From Vibrio maritimus (GTDB lineage: Bacteria; Pseudomonadota; Gammaproteobacteria; Enterobacterales; Vibrionaceae): DNA of 64,000 nucleotides. The position numbers were made by a program, and so were the translations under genes. The notes beneath the pieces are model-generated. The model ran no database searches, was not told the origin of the DNA, and was given only the letters and a program-made list of their open reading frames with translations. The DNA is taken from the NCBI RefSeq assembly GCF_021441885.1, contig NZ_CP090438.1:620001-684000 (forward strand), read 5' to 3'. This document shows, in pieces, positions 56,212 through 64,000 of this stretch. How positions within the stretch are numbered: position 1 is the first letter of the stretch; every line of letters begins with the position of its first letter.

Positions 56212-57555
56212 TTAAGTCAGGGCAAAGCGAGTCCACACTTTGGATCGCCAACGATGAATCATAACCAATCCGCGCAGCCACTCATCCATACCTATGGCTA
56301 TCCAGGCGCCCAAGATACCAAAGCCCCAATGCAGACCAAGCAAGTAGGCGAAGACAACAGCAATGCCCCACATACTCAAGATCCCCATTTTTACAGGGAA
56401 CTTGATATCGCCAGCACCTTTCAGAGCGGCGATGAAAATGAGATTAGAGACTCGACCTGACTCAACAAAAATAGAACCACCAATGAGCATCGCGACAAGT
56501 GTGACGATTTCCGGGTCTTGGGTGAACAGATCGATAAGTGGATATCGGAACAAGAACAGCGTAATCACTATGCCTGTCGATGCCGCAAGACCCACTAGGT
56601 AGTATTTCTGGATGCGACCCAGTATGTCATCAGCCCAGCCTTTACCGATAAAGTAGCTCGTTTGAATCTGCCCTGCCTGACCTAGAGCAAGTGCAAAGGC
56701 AAAAGAAACGCGCGTGATGTTCTGAGCATAGGTAAATGCCGCCAATGATGCGGTGCCCATCTGCACGACAAAGTAGACAATCGTCATCTGCGCCATGTTA
56801 TAGGACAGGATCTCTCCGGCATTCATCATGCCGATCTTCATGATCTTTTTGTAGAGTGTGCTTGGGATAGCTCGCCAGGTCTCGAATGGCAGGTCAATGC
56901 GTTTTCCACGTACTGCTAATATCATTAATAGTGTGCCGATCACTTGGCTCACTACGGTTGCCGTTGCTACGCCACTGACACCGAATACAGGTAAGCCAAA
57001 TGGCTGATAGAGCGCGACATAGTTACCGAATATATTAATAACGCCCGCAATTAAGTTAATGACCATAGGAGAGCGCGAAAAGCCATGGCTTCTCAATATA
57101 GTGGTCAGTACGATACCAAGAGTGACGTTGAAGGTCATTGAGCCGCTGATGATGAGATAGTCGTAACCATAGGCTGCAACTTGTTCTTCTAATCCAAACA
57201 GCGCAATAAAATGCTCAGCACCCACAAGCAGCGATAGGCTCAAAATAGCACCTAAACCAAGAGCCAATAGAATGCTCGCGACCCCCGTTTGTGCGGATTC
57301 AGAAAATTTCGATGCGCCATTGTATTGAGCGATGAGAATGCCTGTGCCACTGCTGACCATCATGGACACGACGATAAGAAAAAAGCTGATCTGGGTGATC
57401 ACACCGACCGCGGAAACCGCTTGATCAGAATAGCCACTGAGCATAAACACATCGGTAGTATTGAGAGCGGTGCGCAGTAAGACTTCGATAAAAATGGGCC
57501 ACGTCAGCGCGACGATGTTCATTCGCTTGTTGAGCGATGAAACACTGTTAGACAT
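56212..57555 (-). CDS. MATE-family efflux transporter
   Basis: 447 residues with 12 predicted membrane segments. The N-terminal segment ALTWPIFIEVLLRTALNTTDVFMLSGYSD and GTGILIAQYNGA are MATE-typical; the second half has GQAGQIQTSYFIGKGWADD. It differs clearly from the pump at 12.3 kb and resembles the NorM-side or YeeO-like branch. No adjacent same-strand partner. Substrates unknown. Confidence 0.88.
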   Translation of the reverse strand: MSNSVSSLNKRMNIVALTWPIFIEVLLRTALNTTDVFMLSGYSDQAVSAVGVITQISFFLIVVSMMVSSGTGILIAQYNGASKFSESAQTGVASILLALGLGAILSLSLLVGAEHFIALFGLEEQVAAYGYDYLIISGSMTFNVTLGIVLTTILRSHGFSRSPMVINLIAGVINIFGNYVALYQPFGLPVFGVSGVATATVVSQVIGTLLMILAVRGKRIDLPFETWRAIPSTLYKKIMKIGMMNAGEILSYNMAQMTIVYFVVQMGTASLAAFTYAQNITRVSFAFALALGQAGQIQTSYFIGKGWADDILGRIQKYYLVGLAASTGIVITLFLFRYPLIDLFTQDPEIVTLVAMLIGGSIFVESGRVSNLIFIAALKGAGDIKFPVKMGILSMWGIAVVFAYLLGLHWGFGILGAWIAIGMDEWLRGLVMIHRWRSKVWTRFALT

Positions 57556-57773
57556 TCGTTTTCACCTAGTATTAATAGGGTTTTGATTAAAGGGTCGGAA
57601 AGTTTACTCTCTATTGGCGCAAACACAATACAATACTCATCTCCTCGAGAGAGTTTGACATTTTGTTCTATCAACGAGCGTTGTTATAAAAAATAGAGCC
57701 CTGATAAGAAGAACCTATTGCGTGATTCTTTCATTTTGTCCCAAAGTAACTTATTACTTAATGACTATTTCGT

Positions 57774-57810
57774 GTCCTTATGACTCTAAGTCTTGGTGAG
57801 TCAAAAAGAC
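57774..57810 (+). promoter_or_regulatory. Two GT-N7-AC sites (NorR-type enhancers)
   Basis: GTCCTTATGAC (57774-57784) and GTCAAAAAGAC (57800-57810) both match the GT-N7-AC core of NorR boxes and lie 50-75 bases upstream of the sigma-54 promoter. Confidence 0.5.
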
Positions 57811-57852
57811 ACTTATTTATTCTATATATCTGATAAATAGTGATTTAAAGTG

Positions 57853-57868
57853 TGGCATGCTTCATGCA
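57853..57868 (+). promoter_or_regulatory. Sigma-54 (-24/-12) promoter of nnrS
   Basis: TGGCATGCTTCATGCA keeps the GG and GC dinucleotides at consensus spacing (TGGCA at -24, TGCA at -12), 37 bases before the nnrS start. In V. cholerae nnrS is activated by NorR with sigma-54. Confidence 0.7.
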
Positions 57869-57904
57869 ATAGGTTCTTGGTTAGAGATTAGATAGCGAGT
57901 TGAG

Positions 57905-59089
57905 ATGTTAAATATCGTCGATAAAAAAGCCGAAGAAGCGATTCCTGCTTGGCTTAGGTTGGGCTTTCGTCCATTTTTCTTACTCGGTAGCGTTTACGCT
58001 ATTTTTGCAGTTGTGGCTTGGGTCATTATGTTCCAAACCGGTCAACCTGATGCACTCAAGGTGCCGGCGTTGTGGTGGCACGCACACGAAATGATTTTTG
58101 GTTTCGCGATGGCAATAGTGGTGGGGTTTGTACTTACTGCAGTGCAAACTTGGACGGGTATTAATGGAACTAAGCATTATCGTTTGTTAATTTTGGTGGG
58201 GCTATGGGTTGCCACTCGTATCTTGTTTTGGACGCCTGTGCCTTTGTGGTTAACCTCAAGTATTGAATCTCTGTTCATTGCTTTGGCCGCCTATGAGGTT
58301 GGCTTTCGTGTGTATCGCTCAAAAGGGTGGCGCAATCTGTTCTTTGTTCCTCTTTTTTTATTGGCGATTTTTGCGAACTTCGCGAGCTATGCAACGATCA
58401 AAGGCATGCCTCCATTTAGCTCCAGCGCGGTATGGCAAGCGATGTTGTGGTGGTTTACTATCTTGTTGTCAGTGATGGGAGGGCGAGTTATTCCGTTCTT
58501 TGCTGCCCGTCGTTTTCAGTATGAAAAGCCACAGCCCATTGTATGGCTCGAATGGCTATCGACCTTGCCGTTGATGATGCTGTTTGTGCTGAGCTTCTTC
58601 CCGCTGTCGCTAGCCACTCTAGGGAAACCTTTAATGTTGATTGCTGGGGCGTTGCAATTGGCTCGTTGGATCCGCTGGAAACCTTGGTTAACCTTATCTG
58701 AGCCTTTGGTATGGTCGTTAATGCTAACCTACTTATGCTTGCCATTGAGCTTGTTATACCGTGGTATTCTCACTGACGCTTTCGCGGCTCACGCGATGCT
58801 TCATTTGTTTGCGGTAGGGGCCTTAGGTGGTCTTGTGCTTGCTATGATAAGTCGCGTCACTATGGGTCATACTGGAAGAGCAATCTACGAAGGTCCAAAC
58901 ATGACACTGGCGTTTGGCGCTATCATCTTGGCAGCGGTCGTGCGCAGTGTCGGAGTCCCGCTTTGGCCTCAACACATGTTTACCATGGTGGATATTAGCG
59001 CCGGTCTATGGGCGTTTGCGTTTGCTATGTATGTGTATCACTTTGGCAAAATGCTCGTGACACCAAGGGCGGATGGACATCCAGGCTAG
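57905..59089 (+). CDS. nnrS: NnrS family haem- and copper-containing membrane protein
   Basis: 394 residues, about 12 membrane segments. The family's conserved histidines are visible in WWHAHEMIFGFA and HAMLHLFAVGALG, and GGRVIPFFAARRF is characteristic. NnrS protects cellular iron pools during nitric oxide stress. The sigma-54 promoter and GT-N7-AC sites upstream support NorR control; norR itself is outside the window. No gene is co-transcribed. Confidence 0.94.
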   Translation: MLNIVDKKAEEAIPAWLRLGFRPFFLLGSVYAIFAVVAWVIMFQTGQPDALKVPALWWHAHEMIFGFAMAIVVGFVLTAVQTWTGINGTKHYRLLILVGLWVATRILFWTPVPLWLTSSIESLFIALAAYEVGFRVYRSKGWRNLFFVPLFLLAIFANFASYATIKGMPPFSSSAVWQAMLWWFTILLSVMGGRVIPFFAARRFQYEKPQPIVWLEWLSTLPLMMLFVLSFFPLSLATLGKPLMLIAGALQLARWIRWKPWLTLSEPLVWSLMLTYLCLPLSLLYRGILTDAFAAHAMLHLFAVGALGGLVLAMISRVTMGHTGRAIYEGPNMTLAFGAIILAAVVRSVGVPLWPQHMFTMVDISAGLWAFAFAMYVYHFGKMLVTPRADGHPG

Positions 59090-59106
59090 ACCTATACAAT
59101 AGACGT

Positions 59107-59134
59107 AAAAAAACCAGCCGAAGCTGGTTTTTTT
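59107..59134. terminator. Bidirectional terminator between nnrS and asnB
   Basis: A perfect 12-bp stem (59107-59118 with 59123-59134), AAAAAAACCAGC/GCTGGTTTTTTT, around CGAA. Confidence 0.95.
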
Positions 59135-59139
59135 GTATC

Positions 59140-60804
59140 TTAGTAAGCGTCGTTGTGAACAGCTTGAACTGCACGGCCCGATGGGTCAACACAGTTTTGG
59201 AATGACTCATCCCATTCAATTGCTTTCGCTGAAGAACAAGCGACAGATGGACCACCCGGTACACACTTCGCTGCTGACTCTAGCGGGAACAACTCTTCAA
59301 AGATTTCACGGTATGCATAACCTTCTTTCGTTGTTGGTGTGTTGTATGGGAAGCGGAATGCCGCGGTTTCCATTTGTTGATCAGTGATCTTAGCTTCAGC
59401 CACTTCTTTTAGCGTGTCAATCCAGCTGTAGCCAACGCCATCAGAGAATTGCTCTTTTTGACGCCATGCGATTGATTCTGGTAGGTAATGCTCAAAACAC
59501 TCACGAAGAATGTGTTTTTCCATCTTACCGTTACCACACATCTTATCTTCTGGGTTCAGGCGCATAGCCACGTCGATAAATTCTTTATCTAGGAATGGAA
59601 CGCGACCTTCTACCCCCCAAGCTGCAAGCGACTTGTTGGCACGAGCACAGTCAAACATGTTCAGTGCGAGTAGTTTACGCACAGTCTCTTCGTGGAACTC
59701 TTTCGCGTTTGGCGCTTTGTGGAAGTAAAGGTAGCCGCCAAAGATCTCGTCAGCACCTTCGCCAGATAGCACCATCTTAATGCCCATCGCTTTGATCTTA
59801 CGACCCATTAAGAACATTGGTGTTGAGGCGCGGATGGTGGTGACGTCATAGGTTTCAATATGATAGATAACATCACGAATCGCATCCAAACCTTCTTGGA
59901 TTGTGTAGGTCATCTCATGGTGAACGGTACCGATTTGATCGGCAACTTCACGAGCTGCTTTAAGATCTGGAGCACCCTCAAGACCCACTGCGAATGAGTG
60001 AAGCTGTGGCCACCATGCTGCAGACTGCTCATCGTCTTCAATACGCATTGCCGCAAAGCGTTTTGCAACCGCTGAGGTGATAGAAGAATCTAGGCCGCCA
60101 GATAACAACACACCATAAGGTACGTCAGTCATAAGCTGGCGCTTAACCGCCGCTTCAAGGGCTTCCGTCAGCTCTTCTTTGCTGGTGGTGTTACCTTGAA
60201 CTGCTGCATATTCGTTCCAGTCACGGATGTAGTAACGCTGAGGTTCTGCATCTTTAGAACCGTAATAACAACCAGGAGGGAACTCACTAATGGTTTTACA
60301 AACTGGTACCAGTGCTTTCATTTCTGAAGCAACGTAGTAGTTACCATGCTCGTCATAGCCTTGGTAAAGTGGGATGATACCGATATGGTCACGGCCCACT
60401 AGGTACTCATCTTTTTCTTCATCGTACAGTACGAATGCGAAGATACCGTTTAGCTCTTCAAGCAGATCTGCACCCATATCTTCATAGAGCGCTAGAATAA
60501 CTTCACAGTCAGAATCCGTTTGGAACTCGTATTTACCTTCGTAGCGAGCACGAATTTCTTTGTGGTTATAGATTTCACCATTTACTGCAAGGATGTGTTT
60601 TTTATCTTGGCTGTAAAGTGGCTGCGCACCACTATTAAGACCAACGATAGCTAGGCGCTCATGCGCAAGAATTGCTTTATCTGAAGCATAGATACCTGAC
60701 CAATCAGGACCACGGTGGCGAAGCTTTTTAGACATTTCTAACGCGATTGGGCGTAGAGCGGCTGCATCACTTTTAATGTCTAAAATGCCAAATACTGAAC
60801 ACAT
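59140..60804 (-). CDS. asnB: Asparagine synthetase B (glutamine-hydrolysing)
   Basis: 554 residues from ATG 60804 (M-C-S-V-F-G), so that Cys2 becomes the N-terminal nucleophile; the longer frame would bury it and is wrong. RBS AAAGGAAG upstream. An Ntn-type glutaminase domain (1-200) is followed by the synthetase domain with the PP-loop LLSGGLDSS (about 230). Makes Asn from Asp, ATP and Gln. In E. coli asnB lies near nagBACD, as here. Confidence 0.98.
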   Translation of the reverse strand: MCSVFGILDIKSDAAALRPIALEMSKKLRHRGPDWSGIYASDKAILAHERLAIVGLNSGAQPLYSQDKKHILAVNGEIYNHKEIRARYEGKYEFQTDSDCEVILALYEDMGADLLEELNGIFAFVLYDEEKDEYLVGRDHIGIIPLYQGYDEHGNYYVASEMKALVPVCKTISEFPPGCYYGSKDAEPQRYYIRDWNEYAAVQGNTTSKEELTEALEAAVKRQLMTDVPYGVLLSGGLDSSITSAVAKRFAAMRIEDDEQSAAWWPQLHSFAVGLEGAPDLKAAREVADQIGTVHHEMTYTIQEGLDAIRDVIYHIETYDVTTIRASTPMFLMGRKIKAMGIKMVLSGEGADEIFGGYLYFHKAPNAKEFHEETVRKLLALNMFDCARANKSLAAWGVEGRVPFLDKEFIDVAMRLNPEDKMCGNGKMEKHILRECFEHYLPESIAWRQKEQFSDGVGYSWIDTLKEVAEAKITDQQMETAAFRFPYNTPTTKEGYAYREIFEELFPLESAAKCVPGGPSVACSSAKAIEWDESFQNCVDPSGRAVQAVHNDAY

Positions 60805-61027
60805 ACAACTTCCTTTTTGATGAAATTTAACGCTGTTGAGTTCAATTTGCCATCTGCACAAAAAAAAGCAACCGTGAACAATGAAAAATAGAATAAAAGG
60901 CGATGTTAATTAGAAATTATTTAAATAAAATCCATTTTTGATGAATGAAATCAATGTTTGGGTGCTTTTTTGGTCGCTAAAAGCAAAACAGCCGCTATTT
61001 AGCGGCTGTTGAATTGATAAATTTGGC
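60805..61027 (-). promoter_or_regulatory. asnB upstream region
   Basis: About 220 AT-rich bases. TTAATTAGAAATTATTTAAAT near 60905-60926 is loosely palindromic and could be a regulator site such as NagC, but the match is weak. A hairpin terminator of the next gene lies at 60981-61010. Confidence 0.35.
60981..61010 (-). terminator. Terminator of the CPA2 antiporter gene
   Basis: AACAGCCGCT (60987-60996) and AGCGGCTGTT (61001-61010) pair around ATTT; on the minus strand T-rich sequence follows. Confidence 0.85.
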
Positions 61028-62608
61028 TTACTTTAGATTCGGCTGCAGTTGGTCACATACATGGCGAGCAAAACCACTACCTGCCTCGCTGTAGATGTTA
61101 AATGCAGCATTGACACCCATTTCTTCAAGTTCCGCCAATTGATCTGGATAAGCAGCAATAGCTGCGACTTGTCCCTTGAACTGTTTTTTCTGAAGTAGCT
61201 CTAGCGCCGTTTGGTTACCTTGGTGGTGTGGCATTGCCAGAAGAACCAGCTTTACATGGGCGGTATCAAGGATGCGTTCCCAAAAATCAGGGTCAGTCGC
61301 ATCACCAGCGATAACATTTCGACCTTTAGCTTGGTGATCGGCGGCGGCCTCTTCGCGAACTTCTACTCCCAAGCTTACCTTTCCATAGCGTTCATAAAGT
61401 TCATCGTATGCTCCGCTACCGATTCTTCCCATCCCTAGGATCAGTACCTGTGCTTCTCCTGGGTTGATAAACTGATCTCGTGTATTAATTTTCTCTGCTG
61501 CTTGCTCCTTGAGCCATTTTGCTGAGCGTAAATAGATACTGTGACCCACGCGGTTGAGCGGGGCAGAAATAATAAATGACAGCGATACCGATATCGCTAA
61601 TGCCACCAAAATATCGCCTGAGATCCAGCCAAGCTTGTAGGCAAGGCCGCCAACAATCAATCCAAATTCACTAAAGTTGAATAGGGTGAGTGTGGTTAAT
61701 AGGCAAGTGCGGACGCGGAATTTAAACGCGTTGATCACCACGAAGTAAAGAATACCTTTAAGCGGTAGCAATAGAAGCAGCAACACGCCAAGGATAAAGC
61801 CTTGCATCGTCGGCTCGTCTGCTAACCCTATATTCAGGAAGAAGCAGACAAGGAACAGCTCTTTGAGGTTAAAGAGTGACTTAGACAGCTCAGACGCCTT
61901 GCGATGAGAAGCGAGCAGCATACCAAGTATAAGTGCACCAAGATCTGGTTTCATGCCTACTAGCTCAAATAGACCGGCACCCATGACCAAAGCAAAGAAA
62001 ATACCACTCAATACTAGCATTTCCCCGTGACCCGCTTTGTCGAGCAGCTTGAACATAATTGGACGCAATAGCGGTAAACCAAAGAGGGCGATGGCGTACC
62101 ATTCAGGGAACTTACCTGTCGATGCGGTCAAGAAGATAACCGCAAAGATATCCTGCATAACCAGGATACCGATCGCCAGTGTGCCGTAGGTGGCATTCAT
62201 TTCCCCTTTTTCTTGTAGTGTCTTCACCGCAAAAACAGTACTGGAGAAAGAGAGAGCAAAGCCAAGCAATATCAGTTGATCGATGCCTAGCGTTGCCAAA
62301 CTGGTCACGCCAAGGAATTTTAGTCCCAGAAGTAGTAAGGCAAAGAGTAGGGTAGAAAGTAGATTGTGGACGGTCGCGCCGGCCCAGATTTCCTTGGACA
62401 GCAGTGTTTTAACGTCGAGCTTAAGACCGATGGTAAATAGCAGCAAGGTGACCCCAAGGTCTGCCAGGGTGGTGATGGTCGACGTTGATTCAAAGCCAAA
62501 GTTATGCAGCAAGAAGCCTGCGAGCAAAAAGCCGACTAAAGGGGGCAATTGGCATTTGAGAGCGAGAAAGCCTGCAATAAAGGCGACGGTGATTAGAATC
62601 AGTTCCAT
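61028..62608 (-). CDS. CPA2-family cation/proton antiporter with RCK domain
   Basis: 526 residues. A KefB/YbaL-type membrane domain (about 1-370, 12-13 segments, with ADLGVTLLLFTIGL near residue 50 and FALSFSSTVFAVKTLQEKGE) is followed by a Rossmann-type TrkA-N/RCK domain (about 385-500; LILGMGRIGSGAYDELY). It probably exchanges K+ or Na+ for H+, gated by a nucleotide. Between nagC and asnB on the same strand but with terminators on both sides, so it is likely its own unit. Confidence 0.88.
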   Translation of the reverse strand: MELILITVAFIAGFLALKCQLPPLVGFLLAGFLLHNFGFESTSTITTLADLGVTLLLFTIGLKLDVKTLLSKEIWAGATVHNLLSTLLFALLLLGLKFLGVTSLATLGIDQLILLGFALSFSSTVFAVKTLQEKGEMNATYGTLAIGILVMQDIFAVIFLTASTGKFPEWYAIALFGLPLLRPIMFKLLDKAGHGEMLVLSGIFFALVMGAGLFELVGMKPDLGALILGMLLASHRKASELSKSLFNLKELFLVCFFLNIGLADEPTMQGFILGVLLLLLLPLKGILYFVVINAFKFRVRTCLLTTLTLFNFSEFGLIVGGLAYKLGWISGDILVALAISVSLSFIISAPLNRVGHSIYLRSAKWLKEQAAEKINTRDQFINPGEAQVLILGMGRIGSGAYDELYERYGKVSLGVEVREEAAADHQAKGRNVIAGDATDPDFWERILDTAHVKLVLLAMPHHQGNQTALELLQKKQFKGQVAAIAAYPDQLAELEEMGVNAAFNIYSEAGSGFARHVCDQLQPNLK

Positions 62609-62630
62609 ATTATTCTATTAGTTTTCCACA

Positions 62631-62658
62631 AAAAAAAAGACCACACATGCGTGTGGTC
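62631..62658 (-). terminator. Terminator of the nag transcript (after nagC)
   Basis: GACCACAC (62639-62646) and GTGTGGTC (62651-62658) pair around ATGC; on the minus strand nine T follow. Confidence 0.92.
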
Positions 62659-62712
62659 GTCTATTCTACTCGAAATTACCGCTTAGGTGCTGCGGAATTT
62701 CATTACACTTGT

Positions 62713-63927
62713 TCAATCTTCAAGTAGTTTTTGTAACAAAACGCCGTTGAGCATTGCTCTCTTGATCATCGCGAAAGCACCCATGGTTGGCTGCTTGTCT
62801 ATCTCTGAGGCAACAATGGGTAGATCGCTATGGAAGGTGGTTAGCGATTGATTCTCGACATTGCGGCGGATTGCAGGGAAAAGGATGTCTTTCGCCATGG
62901 TAATATCGCCAGCGATGATGACTTTTTGTGGGTTGAATAGGTTAATAGTAATCGCAATCGCTTTACCTAATTGATTACCCACGCGAACTAAGCTCTGTTT
63001 CGCCAGTTCGTCACCATTGAGTGCGTGAGAGCAGACATCTTCTATAGTGATGTGCTCTTTGAGTGCCAGCGTTGACTCATAGCCTTGTTCGATGAGGGTG
63101 CGAACTCGCTTAACGATGGCTGGGTTAGCCGCTACGGTCTCTAGACAACCAAAGTTGCCACATTGACACTGCTCGCCAAGTGGATCGATTTGGATATGAC
63201 CAATCTCACCAACGTTACGGTTGTGCCCTAAGAAAACCTGACCGTTGACAATAATGCCGGCACCAGTGCCTCGGTGAACGCTAACTAGAATTGAATCTTG
63301 GCAATCACGGCTGGCACCAAAATAGTGTTCAGCGAGTGCTAGGCCACGAACGTCATTGCCAACGAAACACTCTACCTTAAACTGCTGCTTCACAAGATCT
63401 GCAAGCTCGAGTTTGTCGATATCGGTGTTTGGCATGTATTCTACAACGCCCGTAGTTGGGTTGACCAAACCTGGCAGGGTAACGCCAATAGCAATAAGCT
63501 GATCGATCTTCGGGCTGTGTTGTTTAAGGAACTCACGGATTTCAGTGATTAAGCCTTCACTCAGCTCGTTTTGATTGGTGTAGTAAAGCTCTTTATGGGC
63601 AAAAGCGAGTTCTTTACCACCCAAGTCATAAAGTGAGAAAGAGATGTAATCACGGCCTAAGCGGACTGCAACGGAGTGGAAGGGTTCGACAGCAGTGGTC
63701 AACGATATCGCACGTCGGCCACCGGTTGAAGCTTGCTGAGCGACCTCTTTAATAAGGCCGCGTTCGAGCAATTGGCGGGTAATTTTGGTAACACTTGCAG
63801 GAGCCAGTTGGCTGACGTCTGCAACTTGAATGCGCGAGATAGGACCTTGCTGGTCTATCAAACGGTAAACCGCTGCGCTATTGAGTTGTTTTACTAAATC
63901 TACGTTACCTATTTGTCCGCCATTCAT
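62713..63927 (-). CDS. nagC: N-acetylglucosamine repressor NagC (ROK family)
   Basis: 404 residues. A DNA-binding HTH (about 12-75; IGNVDLVKQLNSAAVYRLID is almost identical to E. coli NagC) is followed by a ROK sugar-binding domain with VHRGTGAGI and the zinc cluster CQCGNFGC. It represses GlcNAc catabolic genes and is released by GlcNAc-6-phosphate. It starts 2 bases after the nagA stop, so nagA-nagC are one transcript. Confidence 0.97.
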   Translation of the reverse strand: MNGGQIGNVDLVKQLNSAAVYRLIDQQGPISRIQVADVSQLAPASVTKITRQLLERGLIKEVAQQASTGGRRAISLTTAVEPFHSVAVRLGRDYISFSLYDLGGKELAFAHKELYYTNQNELSEGLITEIREFLKQHSPKIDQLIAIGVTLPGLVNPTTGVVEYMPNTDIDKLELADLVKQQFKVECFVGNDVRGLALAEHYFGASRDCQDSILVSVHRGTGAGIIVNGQVFLGHNRNVGEIGHIQIDPLGEQCQCGNFGCLETVAANPAIVKRVRTLIEQGYESTLALKEHITIEDVCSHALNGDELAKQSLVRVGNQLGKAIAITINLFNPQKVIIAGDITMAKDILFPAIRRNVENQSLTTFHSDLPIVASEIDKQPTMGAFAMIKRAMLNGVLLQKLLED

Positions 63928-63929
63928 GC

Positions 63930-64000
63930 TTAATTTTGCTCGTATTGTCCGTTAACAACCGTGCCTTGAACATTGAAGTCTCTGTCGAACACAGTCAGGT
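63930..64000 (-). CDS. nagA: N-acetylglucosamine-6-phosphate deacetylase, C-terminal end (partial)
   Basis: Only the last 22 residues and stop are in the window, ending LTVFDRDFNVQ, then GTVVNGQYEQN. The LTxFxxDF..xxTxVNG pattern is the NagA C-terminus, and the nagA-nagC order is conserved. NagA deacetylates GlcNAc-6-phosphate to glucosamine-6-phosphate. Confidence 0.85.
   Translation of the reverse strand, partial: LTVFDRDFNVQGTVVNGQYEQN

Larger units (their letters stand above)
57556..57904. promoter_or_regulatory. nnrS regulatory region
   Basis: About 350 AT-rich bases between the MATE gene (minus) and nnrS (plus). It holds two GT-N7-AC sites and a sigma-54-type promoter described separately. 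A MATE promoter must also be here but is not obvious. Confidence 0.5.

Overview
The window is core chromosome of a marine gammaproteobacterium, almost certainly a Vibrio. Evidence: a rocS/scrG-type GGDEF-EAL gene beside ubiUV and ubiT; a double-PilZ protein (plzC-like) between serB and radA; a second EF-G gene (fusA2) outside the str operon; a NupC whose nucleoside-site Q-T-E falls at residues 154-156, as in the V. cholerae transporter; and a DUF5363 mini-protein in front of a TatD-type DNase. I see no prophage, insertion sequence, integron, CRISPR array or rRNA.

Layout. 0-12 kb, information processing: end of glmM, secG, tRNA-Leu(GAG), tRNA-fMet, then rimP-nusA-infB-rbfA-truB and rpsO-pnp-nlpI. 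11.8-13.6 kb: a MarR regulator and MATE efflux pump. 13.7-19 kb: the oxygen-independent ubiquinone genes ubiV, ubiU and ubiT with an FNR-like site, and a c-di-GMP gene (rocS-like) between ubiU and ubiT. 18.4-20 kb: a GNAT protein, holD and rimI. 20-26.7 kb, less characterised: two outer-membrane barrels, an SDR protein lacking the catalytic Tyr, a glycine-zipper protein with an acidic tail, a TPR/TolB-like protein and an MFS permease. 27-28.6 kb: prfC.

28.7-41.1 kb is a nucleoside-salvage block: a BMP-type ABC importer, DUF5363 and yjjV, nupC, then deoC-deoA-deoB-deoD. Candidate LacI-family operators sharing GTTTGC lie before all three transport and catabolism units, and nupC also has a perfect CRP site. 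41.1-50.3 kb: smp/serB, the plzC-like gene, radA, fusA2 and a LysR regulator. 50.3-57.6 kb: DUF1127, an acyl-CoA ligase, a degenerate HD-GYP protein, chrA with a divergent LysR, and a second MATE pump. 57.9-59.1 kb: nnrS behind a sigma-54-type promoter and two GT-N7-AC sites that suggest NorR control. 59-64 kb: asnB, a CPA2 antiporter, nagC and the end of nagA, all on the minus strand.

Shared themes are nucleoside scavenging, c-di-GMP signalling by three proteins at separate loci, and anaerobic or nitrosative adaptation (ubiUVT, nnrS). All gene names come from reading the translations; no database search was run. Promoter, operator and RNA-structure calls are by eye.
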